DNA of 64,000 nucleotides from Telmatactis stephensoni (Eukaryota; Cnidaria; Anthozoa; Actiniaria; Isophelliidae), in assembly GCA_029948255.1 (NCBI GenBank), contig JALIZF010001875.1, positions 744,001 to 808,000 on the forward strand, read 5' to 3'. The notes beneath the pieces are model-generated. The model searched no databases. It had not been told where the DNA came from and worked only from the letters and a program-made list of their open reading frames with translations. The number at the start of each line of letters is the position of its first letter. Within the stretch, counting starts at the first letter, position 1. The position numbers and the translations under genes are program-made. Shown here in pieces: positions 32,379 through 44,256 of this stretch.

Positions 32379-34979
32379 GTTTAATGGCATCAGTGAATGG
32401 AAAATTGTAGAAAATTGTATGTCATTTTAAAGACATAACATAACTTCGTCTGTTCAGTGCTAATGGCTAGCTCTCTTGCTGGTCAAAAGCGAAAGCGTAA
32501 GCCCGGCAAACGATGTGTTGTCATGTTCTGTGACAAAACAAATGAGGACGGTGTTAGTTTACATCAGTTTCCGAGGGATCCAAACTCGTGCGAGCAATGG
32601 AATAAGTTTGTTCTCAGGAAGCGGGATGGCAAAGCATGGTCACAGGAACGGTTCACGTCTGCAGTGATCACTTCTTGCAAAGAATTACGAGAGAATTACG
32701 GGGCTAAATTGACAGGCTTTTCTAGCAAACGTGTTTTAAAAAAAGGAGCTGTTCCATCCATTCAGCCAAATCCAACCCCAGAGCAGCTACAAAAGGCTCG
32801 TAAATATCTTTTGGTACGCCATCGTCCAGTACTTCCCAGTATGACGAAAGGTACACCGCGAACTTCCAGAAAGGGGAATGCTCTCACTAAACTTCGCGCT
32901 CACCGGGTAAGTTTTGTAATTCGAATATATCGAAATATTTGCAAAAAACAGTGAATGCTGGCATTTGTTAAACAGTGCATATTCGGTTCAATGTGTCTGA
33001 ACGTTAAAGCGGGACAAAGGTCGGCACAGGGGTGCGGTTTACGGAGGAGGGATAAATGGCCCCCGAAAAAGTAGGGAGGAGGGTTGTGGAGTGAGGAGGA
33101 AATCAAATATGAGAAGTAATGAAGGTGAAATGGCCGAAATATTAGGGAGGAGGGAGAAAAATGGCATGGAAAGCTGAGTTAGGAAGGATATTTAAATTCC
33201 TGTTCCTCTTTGCTCAAAATAAAGGACCAGCCAAAAAACAAACGTGGACCTTTCATTTCAAAACTGGTAGTAAGAATAATTTTAATCCCTTCAAATGTTT
33301 TCTTAGACTATGACAGAGATTCAGTTTTCTCTCAATGTCAAAAGTCAATCACCAACTGACAGCCCTGATATGCTGCAATCACCTGCTGATCCTCCAGATT
33401 TATCAAATCCATTAGACTCAGCCAACACTACCCTATCTCCAATAATGGCAAACAAGGCTACACAAAAATCTTTTAAAAGAACTGAAAGAAGAAGTAGGAG
33501 TAAGTATATAAATACAATAATGAATGCATGCCTGTGTTTCAAGACCAAAAAAGGCCTCAAATAATTATAACTTTATAATAAATACATTTTTAGCTGCACA
33601 AACGTCAACTGAGAAACAAGAAATTGGCTTGCAGTGTAACCTTGCTGATCTCCCCCCACTTGACTTACATATATCTAGCTCAACTGACTCTGACGAAGAT
33701 AAAAATATCTCAGATGAGATGTACTCTCCCTCGACATCTGATTCTGAGGATGAGCTGTATATGGAAGAGGAAATGTCAGACAAAGAAATGACTTTGGAGG
33801 AAAAATCAGAGTTAAAAGGGTAAGTTTGGACTCAAAAGTAGTGTTTCACAATGTATGCTACCACTGCAATGCTTCAAAAGCAGTCCATATAGATTAAGGG
33901 TCCTAAAAAATTTCTGCAAGAGTAGTCCTAGCTACAAGGCCTCTGGTTCCCATCTTTATTCAATATCTTATTTTCAAAAAACATTATGCCCCTCCATTAC
34001 CAACTTTAAAATACCCATGCTCCCCCCTCTCCCTCATTTTTTTGTCCCCCTCTACATAAATAATTACTAGTCCTAATAATTTTTTCTGTTGCTTTCTTTC
34101 TAGATCTGCATCATATCATAATGAGAGGAAATACATAGTGTTTGAAAGTGCTTTGTTAGAACTATTCAAGTTTTGCCCAGTTTGCAATAGCCCATCTGAA
34201 GGCACTATTTCAGATAAGCAGGGTACATATATAAAAATCACCCAACAGTGTCAAGACCAACATTGTAAGCATGAGAGGGTGTGGATGAACCAGAAATTTA
34301 TCCGGACAATGCCAGTGGGAAATCTTCTGTTATCAGCAGCCATAGTAATGTCAGGTATTTATGCACATAGTTAGGATTATCATTTATTTAATTCTTTAGA
34401 ACTTAATGTTTAGTATAGTATCTATTTTAACACATTGTGTAGTACCATAAAATATCCATACCCCCACCATGGAGGGAATTAGAAATTCTGGAGGAGGGGG
34501 GGGGGGGGGGGGGGGGTCAGAGAAGGAACAAAATTACAGAGTTTGTATGGAAGAAAAATGGAAGTTCCAGAGGTTAGTGGGGTCCATTTACAAATTCCCT
34601 CCTTGGTGGGGGTATGGACATTTTTTGGAACTACACATTGTTGCTGTTATTTCTAGGTCTACCCACAGAAAAAACCCTCAGAATGTTTCAGTTTTTGAAT
34701 ATGGCCTGTGTGTCAAGATCTGCATTTTACCGTCACACAACCACATACATCACTCCAACCATAATACAGTGCTGGAAAGAGGAACAAGCAACTCTGTTGC
34801 AGCAGATGAATGACAGTGGAAAAGCCCTCACCCTTTCTGGTGACGGCAGGTGTGACTCACCTGGACACTGTGCAAAATTTGGGTCTTACACTGTAATTGA
34901 GCAGAGCATTAACAGAGTACTTGATTTCCAACTTGTTCAGGTAACTATGTTGGTGTTAACAAAAGAAAGTAGGTTCAAT

Positions 34980-34993
34980 AGAAGTTTTTAAAA

Positions 34994-35029
<36 letters not shown>

Positions 35030-35130
35030 AGAAGAAGAAGGAAGGGAGGGAGGGAGGGAGGGAGGGAGGGAGGGAGGGAGGGAGGGAGGGAGGGAGGGAG
35101 GGAGGGAGGGAGGGAGGGAGGGAGGAAAAG
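34980..35130 (+). repeat. (AAAG)n and (GGGA)n microsatellites
   Basis: Purine-only tract between transposase exons 5 and 6. The Pro/Ser-rich reverse frames come from this repeat. A poly-G tract also lies in the previous intron at about 34494-34516. Confidence 0.9.
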
Positions 35131-35724
35131 AAAAAGATAGAAAAAAAGAAAAGAAAAAAAAACAAACATTCTCATTTCTGATCTTAGAGCAATGAAGTGA
35201 AGAACAGTTCTTGGATGGAGGTAGAGGGGCTCAAGAGGAGCGTGGAGGTGATGACCAATGCAGGTCTCTCAATTGAGACTGTGATAACTGATAGAAGTTC
35301 TTCAGTTTCAAAATACATGTGTACAAAACTGCCAGACACCAAACACTACTATGACATTTGGCATGTTGCTAAAGGTATCATTTGATTAACTTTTCAGTGG
35401 GCAAATATAAGAAACATAAGCTAAAATGTTAATAAAATTCATAACAATATATTATACATTAGGTCTTGCCAAAAAAATTGATAAGATTGCCAAACAGGAA
35501 GGACTGTCAAGATTGTTGAGGGAATGGAAACAGTCCATCCCTAAACATATGTACTGGTGTGCAGCCTCAACACCTGACTGGTGATGGAAATCGTATCAAA
35601 GCAAAGTGGGAGATCTTGCCATTACACATCCAGGGTATACACAGAGGGGGAAATGCTCTATACCCAAAATGTGGTCATGGTCGACTTCGTGGAGCAAACA
35701 GAGACAAACTGTGGTTAGAGAAAG

Positions 35725-37173
35725 GTAAGAATTGAATAAGCACAAAAACATGTGAAATTACTACCAATAAATAGAAACAAAAAAACAATAATGATGACTG
35801 TATTAGAGAATATTGTTCAAAAACTAAGTTGATAATTCATAAGGATAACAATGCATGCATGATGAGTATCTTATCTGATAAAGATTAATCCTAATTTACA
35901 TGAAATTTAACCTGTATTTTTGACTTGGAGCTTGTAAAGCCTTTTAAAAATGACTTCCAGCATTTAATTGTTTTATCAAGTAGGAAACATTCACTGCTTT
36001 GCCTCAGGTTTTTATAATGGGCCTAAGGGCCCATTATATCTGTTTTGAGGGACTTAGGCATGATCGGAATTTTTTGGGATAGGGTGAATTGCTAAATTGC
36101 AATTAGATTGAGCACCCATTCAGGCGTAAAAATCAACGGAATTGTCTTTGGATACGAAAGTAAGGTGACTGCAAGCCTTTTCATGGAAAATTTGACTAGA
36201 GGAAATGTAAGTGATTGATATGAAAAGATTCGAATTGCATTTTAGAACATTTTATTCAAATTGGTATGAGCACGTTGATTATTTCAAGACTGATATCGAT
36301 CTCAGTTCTATTGTCGCCAATATCGCCATTGACAAAAAGTATTATTATTCGCTATGTCTCTAATACATAAACAATTCAGTTACAGTTTTAATTGTAATTT
36401 GCTTTAATAGCCGATTAGTTTTTAGTACCTCGGAAAACATAGTAGGCGGCATTAATTAACATTGATGTGTTACTCTGTTACAAGTCGAGTTGTAAACAAA
36501 GGGATAATTGGGACTAAAAGCAGGTAGAAATGAGTCTTAACATAGACAAATTAGGTAAAAGTATAAATGTTTTATTACTGGTTTTAGTTTTAACGTTCTG
36601 ATGTTCCGGACCTAGCTCATATTAGGATATCTTAAAATTGAAAGAATAGCATTTTCCCTCACTGTCGGTCACCGCTTTGAAGTCGGTGAGCAACTGTATA
36701 TGCCGTAATCTTGTGTCGGAATGAAATTGTATATTCTTTAATTATAGCTAGAAAAACACCTGATAATCACTTTTTTTTCGTTTTGGAGTGATATTCAAAT
36801 ACTTTGAAAATAGATGTCTACCCAATATTTCCTGATGAACTGATAAACTCTTGCGGACACGTACCCCGCTATTACGGACATCCCGGTAGTACGACTAGTA
36901 TAGCTAATTGCAGATCCCGCTATATTAACGGCAAAGTTGCTGACTCTTCGTGAAATCGAAAACTTACACTTGAAATTCTGTTTACATTTTTTTTAGATAG
37001 CAAAAATATTTGGTACAATCCGATTCGAATTACACGCAATGTGCCCATTATACTTGACGCTATTTTCCTGCGTCAAGACTTGTTATACTTGATAAAAAAT
37101 TATTGCTGCTCATTTTCAAAACAAAATGCTTAAAGATGTAAATAAGATGTAGCTTGGGATATTTAACAAACAG
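35725..37173. other. Long intron of the transposase
   Basis: About 1.4 kb. A 26-base palindrome (TATAATGGGCCTA and its complement) sits near 36014-36039, and GTGCCCATTATAC near 37040 resembles one half of it, so a further small insertion is possible. No coding sequence seen. Confidence 0.4.
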
Positions 37174-38672
37174 GTTCACCTGCTGTAGTTAAGCTAGAAG
37201 AACTTCTCCTGAAAAAGCAAGTGCTTAGTGATGTGAGCAGACTTTCACCTGTTTATCAGACGTCAACCTTGGAGGCAAAACATAGCCTTGATATACATTT
37301 TGTGCCAAAGCACACTGCTTTCTCATACTGGGGGATGCAAACAAGGTAAGTTTTACATTCTAAAACTAATCTAATGACAAATGTGTGTTTGATGAATGTT
37401 GAAGTACAGGATTTTTGGGGAGAATGGTATGTGCAATATCAAATACATACAGTGTAATAATTACATACACTATATGTATTCATAGCATCTCCCCTCTCCC
37501 AAAATCAAACATCCTGTATTTGTTTTTGATATACTTCAACATTAGTTGATCATTTAAGGGGGTACACTCCCTGCACTCTCCCCTGGCTCCACCCCTGATT
37601 ATCTCTGGTTGCCTCTATAGACAGTCTGTGTTCTTTGTCATTTGTTATATCTTTTTCCTTTTATAATTTCAAGACTGTGTTTGTCAGCCTTACACTACAA
37701 TGAATCAGCTGATAGAATGCAAGCAGTTGATAAAGATGGTAAGCTTTGCTACTCTCTAAAGTTTCCCAAAGCAAAAAAGGGAAAACATGCTATCAAACCC
37801 AAGAAGACAAAAGTAACATACGGTAAATGAATAAAGATAAATAAAATTCTATTTTCTAATTCTATACCCACAAAAATGTCTAATTCAAGATTTTATTCTT
37901 TTAATAAAGAATACTGCAAAAAAGCATTGAATCGTCTATTTGACCAGTATAAAAGGAGCCCAAAGCAGCTGCGCTTGTATATGGAAAACTTACAGCCTCC
38001 ATTGAAGACAGGCCTGTCAAGGAGGAAGCAATCCAGGATTATGTTTCCAGATATTATTACAGGCAAATAGTTCACTAACTCTATTTTCCTTGTAAAAAAT
38101 GATCATGTTTAGAAATCACCGTTTTGAGCCTGAGCCTCCTAATGAAACATGAACTGGCCAAAGTAAATATTGTCAATTTCAAAGACCATGTTTTAATAAC
38201 TTACAGTATGAAGAAAGTTGGATATTTAATTAAATCATCCTATCGTGACTATAATGATTAACGCTCTTGTTCTTTTTATCAGAAAAAGACTACATTTAGA
38301 AAAATAGAACAACTTTAGTTATAAATGTAATTTATACCAGCAGCAGTTTTGTACAGATGGTAAGCCAAAAAATAAATAAGGTGTGTATAGGCTTTAGAAA
38401 GAAAACTAAGGCTAATGTATAATAAATTATAAATAAAAGGCGATTAACACTAATCCTGGATTAAAATGAATGATTTTCTTTTCCCTTTTCTTTTCTTTTT
38501 CCTATCATTTCCTAGGTTAACACTAATCGTCTTTCGGACAACTGAACCATGGAGTAGCCAGTCAGCCAAGGCACGCAGTAAAATTTTGCAATGAATCGAT
38601 CCCGGTAGTAGACGGCAACGTACGATACTAAACAAACCCTAAAACTACACATCCTCCTTATCTGTACAAAAA

Positions 38673-39374
38673 TTATTCGTCTGCGTATTTAAACCCCTCG
38701 AAAACAAAGTCTTCTTCCAAACCTGGGGGAGGAAAATGTGCTCTAATTACACATGAAGCGCATGAAGGGAGAACAACTCGTATTTCTTTGCCAGTATGCC
38801 CCAACACCAACGGACCAGTTGACGGTAGGCAATATGTCGATTCCGCTTATGAAGAGGAATCTCGCCTGCATTACACATCAGTAATGCTGCCTGTATTGAT
38901 ACCAAGCCGCTTGAAGAAACCCATCGGTTCGTACAATGGCTAGAAGCCAGGATGGGAGGTAATACAGACGGCTCCTCTTCCAAGCCATCTACTTCGACTG
39001 GCCTCACGAAGTTTAGCTGTGATTTGGGCTACCTCTTGGCAGCATACACATTCAACTGCTCGATCCATGATCTGGCAATTTTCGCAGGTACACCTAATAT
39101 AAGTAAACAAGAAGCATAAGCAAATAATCAAACGAAAGCGAAGTTAAATTCATAACAGATGGACGTACCATTCACTGTTTTGAAGTCGCTCGTGCTGGGT
39201 ATCTTCGTCTTCGCTGCTGTCACTTTCTGCCGCTTCTCTTCTTCGACCAACGGGTTCAAAACGCCAAGGTGCGATATCATTTCCTTCCCCTTCCAAAACA
39301 AGCATTTCCGAACCATCTGAACTGTCAGAACTTGAGCTAACGCTGCAAGAATCGCTGCCTTCCTCACTAGACAT
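38673..39374 (-). pseudogene. P2X7-like (P2RX7 C-terminal-type) protein of the Kolobok-like element, decayed
   Basis: Exon A, 39374-39169, starts MSSEEGSDSC, is acidic and Ser-rich, and ends NSEW at a GTACGT donor. Exon B, 39093-38673, joins in phase to give WCTCENC, then ECVCCQE and CITSHPGF. Next come a stop/frameshift (about 38943), IAYRQLVRWCWGIL, another one-base loss (about 38788), IRVVLPSC, and an acidic end with stop at 38673-38675. This Cys/His-rich module is the one usually annotated as P2X7-like in invertebrate genomes; in this class of transposons it appears as a second gene. At least two lesions disrupt it. It is transcribed towards the transposase, tail to tail. Confidence 0.6.
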
Positions 39375-39603
39375 ACTTACAAGAAAGCTAGTGAGATCGA
39401 CGAGTGACACATGTGTGACGTTTCAGATCACGTGATCATAATTCGTGACTTTTGTGATTCGAAGTCGCAAAAATAGATTTTCTTACCGCTAAAATACTAT
39501 AAAAACTCAAAAAAAAAGCTAAACAAAGCTGAATATTTTTTAGAAAAGCTTTAAACAACTTCATTCAAAAACCCTCGTTTATTGCCGGGACGGGTCCTTT
39601 AAA

Positions 39604-42600
39604 GTCAATCTTGAAGTGACCGAGATAGAGAAAAAGATTCAACAAACCGAACTTAAACTGAGAGAAAGTCTAGAGCAAATGCAATCCATGCATAATACAA
39701 GTGTTTCTAATGATAACGATCCCCAAGTCAGTGACGTTCATCAAGAGGATGAATCGCAAGAACTTCCTGAGATAATTCTACCGCCGCCAACGTTTGCAAC
39801 CCCTGTGTCGCGAGCGGAATCAACCAAGCGTAAACAACAACCCCAAGTGTATACTTCAACACCTATTATTCTAGGAGCAACAAGTGAAAAACCCCAACCT
39901 GATCCACGGGATATAGAAAACCCACTGGATATCATTGATTTGATTATTATTCCCCCTCCCCCCATGTTCTCAGACATTGAGGGGTCTCAGCCGTTTGAGG
40001 GTGAATTTCCTGTTGACATGATAACGACCTTACCACAGGAATCCCATATCGTTACAACTAACAAGATCGGAGACTCCCAAGAACGAGGAGCTTATTTTGA
40101 AACAGAAACGTTTGAACCCGCCAGCTCGTCTCCATGCTACGCTAGCGGTGACTACCACGTTGCTATGGCAACGGGATTACCACAGGAACCCCAAGATTGT
40201 GTAACTGTTAGAAATGAACATTTTCTAACTCAGGCGACACTAAATCAAATGGAACCATCAGCATCAATTAGCACTTTTCCGTTGCGTGTGAGTCATGATA
40301 ACGTTGCCATGGCAACCCCAACGGCACAGGGTTCCCAACCTAGAATGTACACAGAGAAACCTTTACCACAGGGAGCCCACCCGCCAACCGGTGGTCTTGT
40401 GAGCTCATCGTATGCGACAAAGGAGAACCAAAGGAGCCCACGATTTGGAGGAACACAATTTCAACTACGTACTTCAACGAAGTCAGAAGGCACAGGAACT
40501 CCGCAATTTGTCCAATCACCACCCTCGACAATTAAATTTAGTGAGCAACAATCCGCGACGATTAAGAACACTAATAAAGCCTCCCCTGAAGGAGGGACTG
40601 CCAACGTATCTACTGAAATGCCGAACCTAACCAGCGAGAGTCTACTTGCATCAATCGTCGAGACTATCGACAGGATGAGTACAACAAGCAATCTTCCACA
40701 CGTTCAAGTCGTTAGGTTTGATGGATCCCCTGAGAAGTACCTAACCTTTCGCCAGAGATTTAAGCAACTTGTGGAGACCAGACCACTAGACGATGCTATC
40801 AAAATGACTCGCCTCCTTCAGTTTCTTGAAGGGCCGGCGCTCACCGCCGTGCAACATTATGAAACAATACCTGGAGGATTACAGAAAGCTCTTAAAACAC
40901 TAGAAGATCGATTCGGTCGTCCGTACCACGTTGTCAAGGCCTGTATAGAGGCAATGACGAAAGGCCCAGTCATACAACCCAACGATAGACAAGCACTACA
41001 GCATTTCGCCGACATGGTTCAAGCAAACTATGACACGCTGGACGCGATGGGTTACTTATCTGAAATGAACACGAACAATTTGGAGAAACTAATATCCCGT
41101 TTGCCCAAATGGATGCAATCTAAGTTCGTAGAGCATCTGAGCAAACTTGAACGTAAGGGGCAAACATTACCATCCTTCAAGGACGTGGTCCTGTTTCTAC
41201 GAGATAGAGCTGACATCGTTAACCATCCTTTCCTCTCGAAGTCGTCTTCTGAGGTTACAGCAACGAGTGTGAAGCCAACCACTATTCCGAAGGCTAAGCC
41301 TGCACTGCCGAGAGTGTCATCATTCGCAACCTCTACTACAAGTAAAGATCAGGAGTGTGAGTTATGTTCTAAACCTCATCGTTTGTATCACTGCGATCTG
41401 TTCAAGTCCAAGACAATCAAGGAGAGGAATGACTTTGTAAAGAGTAAACACTTGTGTTTCAATTGCTTAAGCTCAACAGCACACAATGCTAAATCATGTA
41501 AATCTTCAGGCAGATGCCGCGCTCCGGGTTGCGGAAGACCACACCACACTATGCTACACTTCGACGAAGGTGCGCGAACTGCGCGTCAAGCCAACTCAGA
41601 AGGACAATCGAAGCCAAAATGTGAACAAGAAGCGAACATTCCATCTGGGAAATCTTACACAATATCTAGTGATGTCAACGCAGCTTCGACTAGTGATGTC
41701 TTACTACAAGTTATGCCAATCAAAGTAATTAGTAATGCAGGACACTCATTAACTACGTATGGACTATTGGATTCCGGATCTGACATAACCATGATTGATC
41801 CTTCACTCGTCATGCTACTGGGGATGAAAGGTAACCCAAGTAAACTCTTGATTTCAACAGTCAACGAAAGTAACACTCATCACACTGGAGTAAAGGTAGA
41901 CTTTAAACTAGCAGCCGTCGATGGCAACAACGACACTCAAGTCTGTGTTGAATCTGCCTGGGCGACCAAGGAGCTCGCCATCCCCCTTAAACATGCTAAA
42001 GCTCTGAAGGATGTTGGCCAGCTATTGCATCTACAAGGAGTTCCCTTCCCAGATGTCGACAGAAAGAAGATATCTGTCCTCATTGGAACCAATGTCCAAG
42101 AAGCCTTTATACCTCTGGAAGTGAGAAAGGGTAAAGCAGATGAGCCCATCGCCATACGCTCTAGCCTTGGTTGGAGTGTTCTTGGCGGCACCAGTCTACC
42201 TACGACTGAGACAGCAAACATCAACTACTCTCGCGGAGAGGACATCACGCTAAATGAGCAGCTAGAAAGGTTCTGGAAAGTAGAGTCCTACGGACTTCAA
42301 CCAACGTGCGAAAAACCAATGTCCGTCGAAGACCAAAGAGCCGTAAAGATAATTGACGATACCATGTGCAAGAACGGCAGCAACTACAAGATGGGTCTGC
42401 TGTGGAAGTCACCTAATCCAACACTTCCCGATAATCGTGTCTTGGCCGAAGCGAGATTGAAGCACCTCAAAGGACGCCTACAGCGTGATTCTGGATTGCT
42501 GGTGAAATACAGGAAGGTGATGGAGGACTACCTAGCCAAAGGTTACGCAGTAAAGCTTACAGAAGAGGAATCAAAGAAATCAGGACCCAAAACCTGGTAT

Positions 42601-44256
42601 CTACCTCACCACCCAGTTTCAAATCCAAACAAACCTGGAAAGATACGCGTAGTGTTCGATGCAGCCGCAAAGTTCAGTGACACTTCTTTAAACGACAACC
42701 TTCTACAAGGTCCATGTCTCACCAACGATCTGGCCGGTGTACTAATTCGATTCCGTGAAGAGCAGTCCGCCTTCACCGCAGATGTAGAAGCGATGTTTTA
42801 CCAGGTACTCGTCAGTGAGGAGGACACCGAAGCTCTTCGCTTTCTGTGGTGGTCCGGCAGTTTAGATGATCCACCGGAGGAGTACAAAATGACGGTGCAC
42901 ATATTTGGTGCTAAGTCGTCTCCATGTTGCGCGAACAAAGCATTGAGGTCGACAGCAGCTGACCACGCTGGTGAATATGATCCTGAAGTTATCCATACTG
43001 TCGAACGCAACTTCTACGTCGACGACGTGTTGAAGTCCGCACCAACAGAAGAACAGGCCATTCACCTCGCAACGGAACTTGTCAAGCTATTGAAGGAAGG
43101 CGGTTTCCATCTCTCCAAGTTCTCCAGCAACAGTAGAGAGGTCTTATCGTCCGTCCCAAAGGAAGACAGAGCTGATCCAACCTTAGACATGGACTTGGAC
43201 AGACTACCGATCGGAAGAGCTCTGGGAGTTTACTGGGATGCAGAGTCAGACATGTTCCAGTTCAAGTCTTTAGTCACTACCAAGCCTCATACCAAAAGGG
43301 GTGTCCTATCCATTGTAAGCTCGTTGTTTGACCCCCTTGGGTTTCTCGCCCCGTTAACGTTCAAGGTAAAATCCCTTCTGCAGGATCTTTGGAAGGCTGC
43401 GATCTCGTGGGACGAAGAGCTTCCAGAACCCTACTTGTCCCAATGGAAGGAATGGCTACGAAGAATGCCGAAAGTTGTGAACATCAACATCCCAAGATGT
43501 TTCAAGTCACCTTACCTTCATACGCCATCCGCGATTGAGCTACATGTATTTTCAGATGCCTCTAGACGTGGTCTAGCAGCGGTTGCCTACTTGAGGATGT
43601 TAAACAAGCTTGGCTACATACATTGCTCATTCGTGATGGGCAAGGCTAAGAACGCTCCACTCCGAGAGTGGACCATACCACGCCTTGAGCTTCAAGCGGC
43701 AGTGTTAGCTACTCGTATGAGCACATCAATACTGAAGGAACTAGACCTACCCATTGATTCAACCACCTACTGGACAGACTCGGCAACGGTTCTTCAATAC
43801 ATTCAAAATGTCGACAGGAGATTTCCAGTGTTCATCGCCAATCGCCTCACAGAGATTCATGAAGAAACAAAGGTTCATCAGTGGCGACATGTTCCTGGAT
43901 CTCTCAACCCTGCAGACGAAGGATCACGAGGGGTAGACATCGACTATTTACAACCCGGTTGTCGCTGGTTATCAGGACCAGAATTCCTATGGCAGGACGA
44001 GAACATGTGGCCCAGTGAAAACGCAGAAGCTAAGGAAGCTGACTTACCCGAGTCTACCGTGGCCGCAACCGCAGCGACTAATGAGGAAGAGTCTCAAATC
44101 TATCAACTGCTGCGACGTTATTCTTCTTGGCAACGGCTACTGAGAGTGATGTGCTGGCTTCTAAGGTTCGTCAACGCCGTGAAGAGAGGTAAACAGCGGC
44201 TCTCGGGCCCACTCAAACTCACAGAGATGCGCAACGCTAGCCGCGTGGTCATCTGA
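39604..44256 (+). CDS. gag-pol: BEL/Pao gag-pol: capsid region, zinc knuckle, protease, RT, RNase H
   Basis: Open frame of 1550 codons in phase with 31187-31491. Residue numbers count from the codon at 39616. Order: low-complexity N-terminal part (1-350), DUF1759-type gag ([17 protein letters not shown] to about 540), Cys/His zinc-binding region ([17 protein letters not shown]), retroviral-type aspartic protease with DSGSD at 719-723, RT with [12 protein letters not shown] and YVDD at 1134-1137, RNase H with [16 protein letters not shown] and [10 protein letters not shown], then the BEL-typical [10 protein letters not shown] single in-frame TGA (44254-44256) separates it from the integrase. 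Only this stop and the DNA-transposon insertion disrupt the element. Confidence 0.9.
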   Translation, partial: VNLEVTEIEKKIQQTELKLRESLEQMQSMHNTSVSNDNDPQVSDVHQEDESQELPEIILPPPTFATPVSRAESTKRKQQPQVYTSTPIILGATSEKPQPDPRDIENPLDIIDLIIIPPPPMFSDIEGSQPFEGEFPVDMITTLPQESHIVTTNKIGDSQERGAYFETETFEPASSSPCYASGDYHVAMATGLPQEPQDCVTVRNEHFLTQATLNQMEPSASISTFPLRVSHDNVAMATPTAQGSQPRMYTEKPLPQGAHPPTGGLVSSSYATKENQRSPRFGGTQFQLRTSTKSEGTGTPQFVQSPPSTIKFSEQQSATIKNTNKASPEGGTANVSTEMPNLTSESLLASIVETIDRMSTTSNLPHVQVVRFDGSPEKYLTFRQRFKQLVETRPLDDAIKMTRLLQFLEGPALTAVQHYETIPGGLQKALKTLEDRFGRPYHVVKACIEAMTKGPVIQPNDRQALQHFADMVQANYDTLDAMGYLSEMNTNNLEKLISRLPKWMQSKFVEHLSKLERKGQTLPSFKDVVLFLRDRADIVNHPFLSKSSSEVTATSVKPTTIPKAKPALPRVSSFATSTTSKDQECELCSKPHRLYHCDLFKSKTIKERNDFVKSKHLCFNCLSSTAHNAKSCKSSGRCRAPGCGRPHHTMLHFDEGARTARQANSEGQSKPKCEQEANIPSGKSYTISSDVNAASTSDVLLQVMPIKVISNAGHSLTTYGLLDSGSDITMIDPSLVMLLGMKGNPSKLLISTVNESNTHHTGVKVDFKLAAVDGNNDTQVCVESAWATKELAIPLKHAKALKDVGQLLHLQGVPFPDVDRKKISVLIGTNVQEAFIPLEVRKGKADEPIAIRSSLGWSVLGGTSLPTTETANINYSRGEDITLNEQLERFWKVESYGLQPTCEKPMSVEDQRAVKIIDDTMCKNGSNYKMGLLWKSPNPTLPDNRVLAEARLKHLKGRLQRDSGLLVKYRKVMEDYLAKGYAVKLTEEESKKSGPKTWYLPHHPVSNPNKPGKIRVVFDAAAKFSDTSLNDNLLQGPCLTNDLAGVLIRFREEQSAFTADVEAMFYQVLVSEEDTEALRFLWWSGSLDDPPEEYKMTVHIFGAKSSPCCANKALRSTAADHAGEYDPEVIHTVERNFYVDDVLKSAPTEEQAIHLATELVKLLKEGGFHLSKFSSNSREVLSSVPKEDRADPTLDMDLDRLPIGRALGVYWDAESDMFQFKSLVTTKPHTKRGVLSIVSSLFDPLGFLAPLTFKVKSLLQDLWKAAISWDEELPEPYLSQWKEWLRRMPKVVNINIPRCFKSPYLHTPSAIELHVFSDASRRGLAAVAYLRMLNKLGYIHCSFVMGKAKNAPLREWTIPRLELQAAVLATRMSTSILKELDLPIDSTTYWTDSATVLQYIQNVDRRFPVFIANRLTEIHEETKVHQWRHVPGSLNPADEGSRGVDIDYLQPGCRWLSGPEFLWQDENMWPSENAEAKEADLPESTVAATAATNEEESQIYQLLRRYSSWQRLLRVMCWLLRFVNAVKRGKQRLSGPLKLTEMRNASRVVI

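Larger units (their letters stand above)
32463..38070 (+). pseudogene. THAP-DDE (Kolobok-like) transposase gene, ten exons, frameshifted
   Basis: Exons: 32463-32906, 33307-33499, 33594-33819, 34104-34354, 34657-34940, 35188-35374, 35463-35724, 37174-37345, 37674-37822, 37910-38070, all with GT/AG sites in matching phase. Exon 1 encodes an N-terminal THAP zinc finger (CVVMFC, HQFP, AVPSI). Exons 2-3 are acidic and Ser-rich. Exon 4 has a Cys pair (CPVC) and CKHER. Exon 5 holds the first catalytic Asp (LSGDGRCDSPGH), exon 6 the second (ITDRSSS, then YYDIWHVAKG), exon 8 the Glu (QTSTLEAKHSL) and FSYWGM, exon 9 SALHYNESADR. Lesions: THAP motif VCSDHF is out of frame (32657-32674), and an extra base near 35577 in exon 7 brings in a stop. 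Protein length and motif order are otherwise complete, so decay is recent. Confidence 0.75.
31492..39598 (+). mobile_element. Kolobok-like DNA transposon nested in the BEL gag (8.1 kb)
   Basis: Terminal inverted repeats AGGACCCGTCCCGGCAAT at 31492 and its reverse complement ending at 39598, flanked by TTAA on each side (31488-31491 and 39599-39602). Removing the element and one TTAA rejoins the BEL reading frame exactly. Inside are a plus-strand THAP/DDE transposase with introns and a minus-strand P2X7-like gene. TTAA duplication plus THAP-DDE transposase is what I recall for the Kolobok superfamily; the boundaries themselves are seen directly. Confidence 0.85.

Noticed and set aside
34469..34813. 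Gly-rich plus-strand frame
   Set aside because: Caused by a poly-G tract in the transposase intron; its second half is an out-of-frame shadow of exon 34657-34940.
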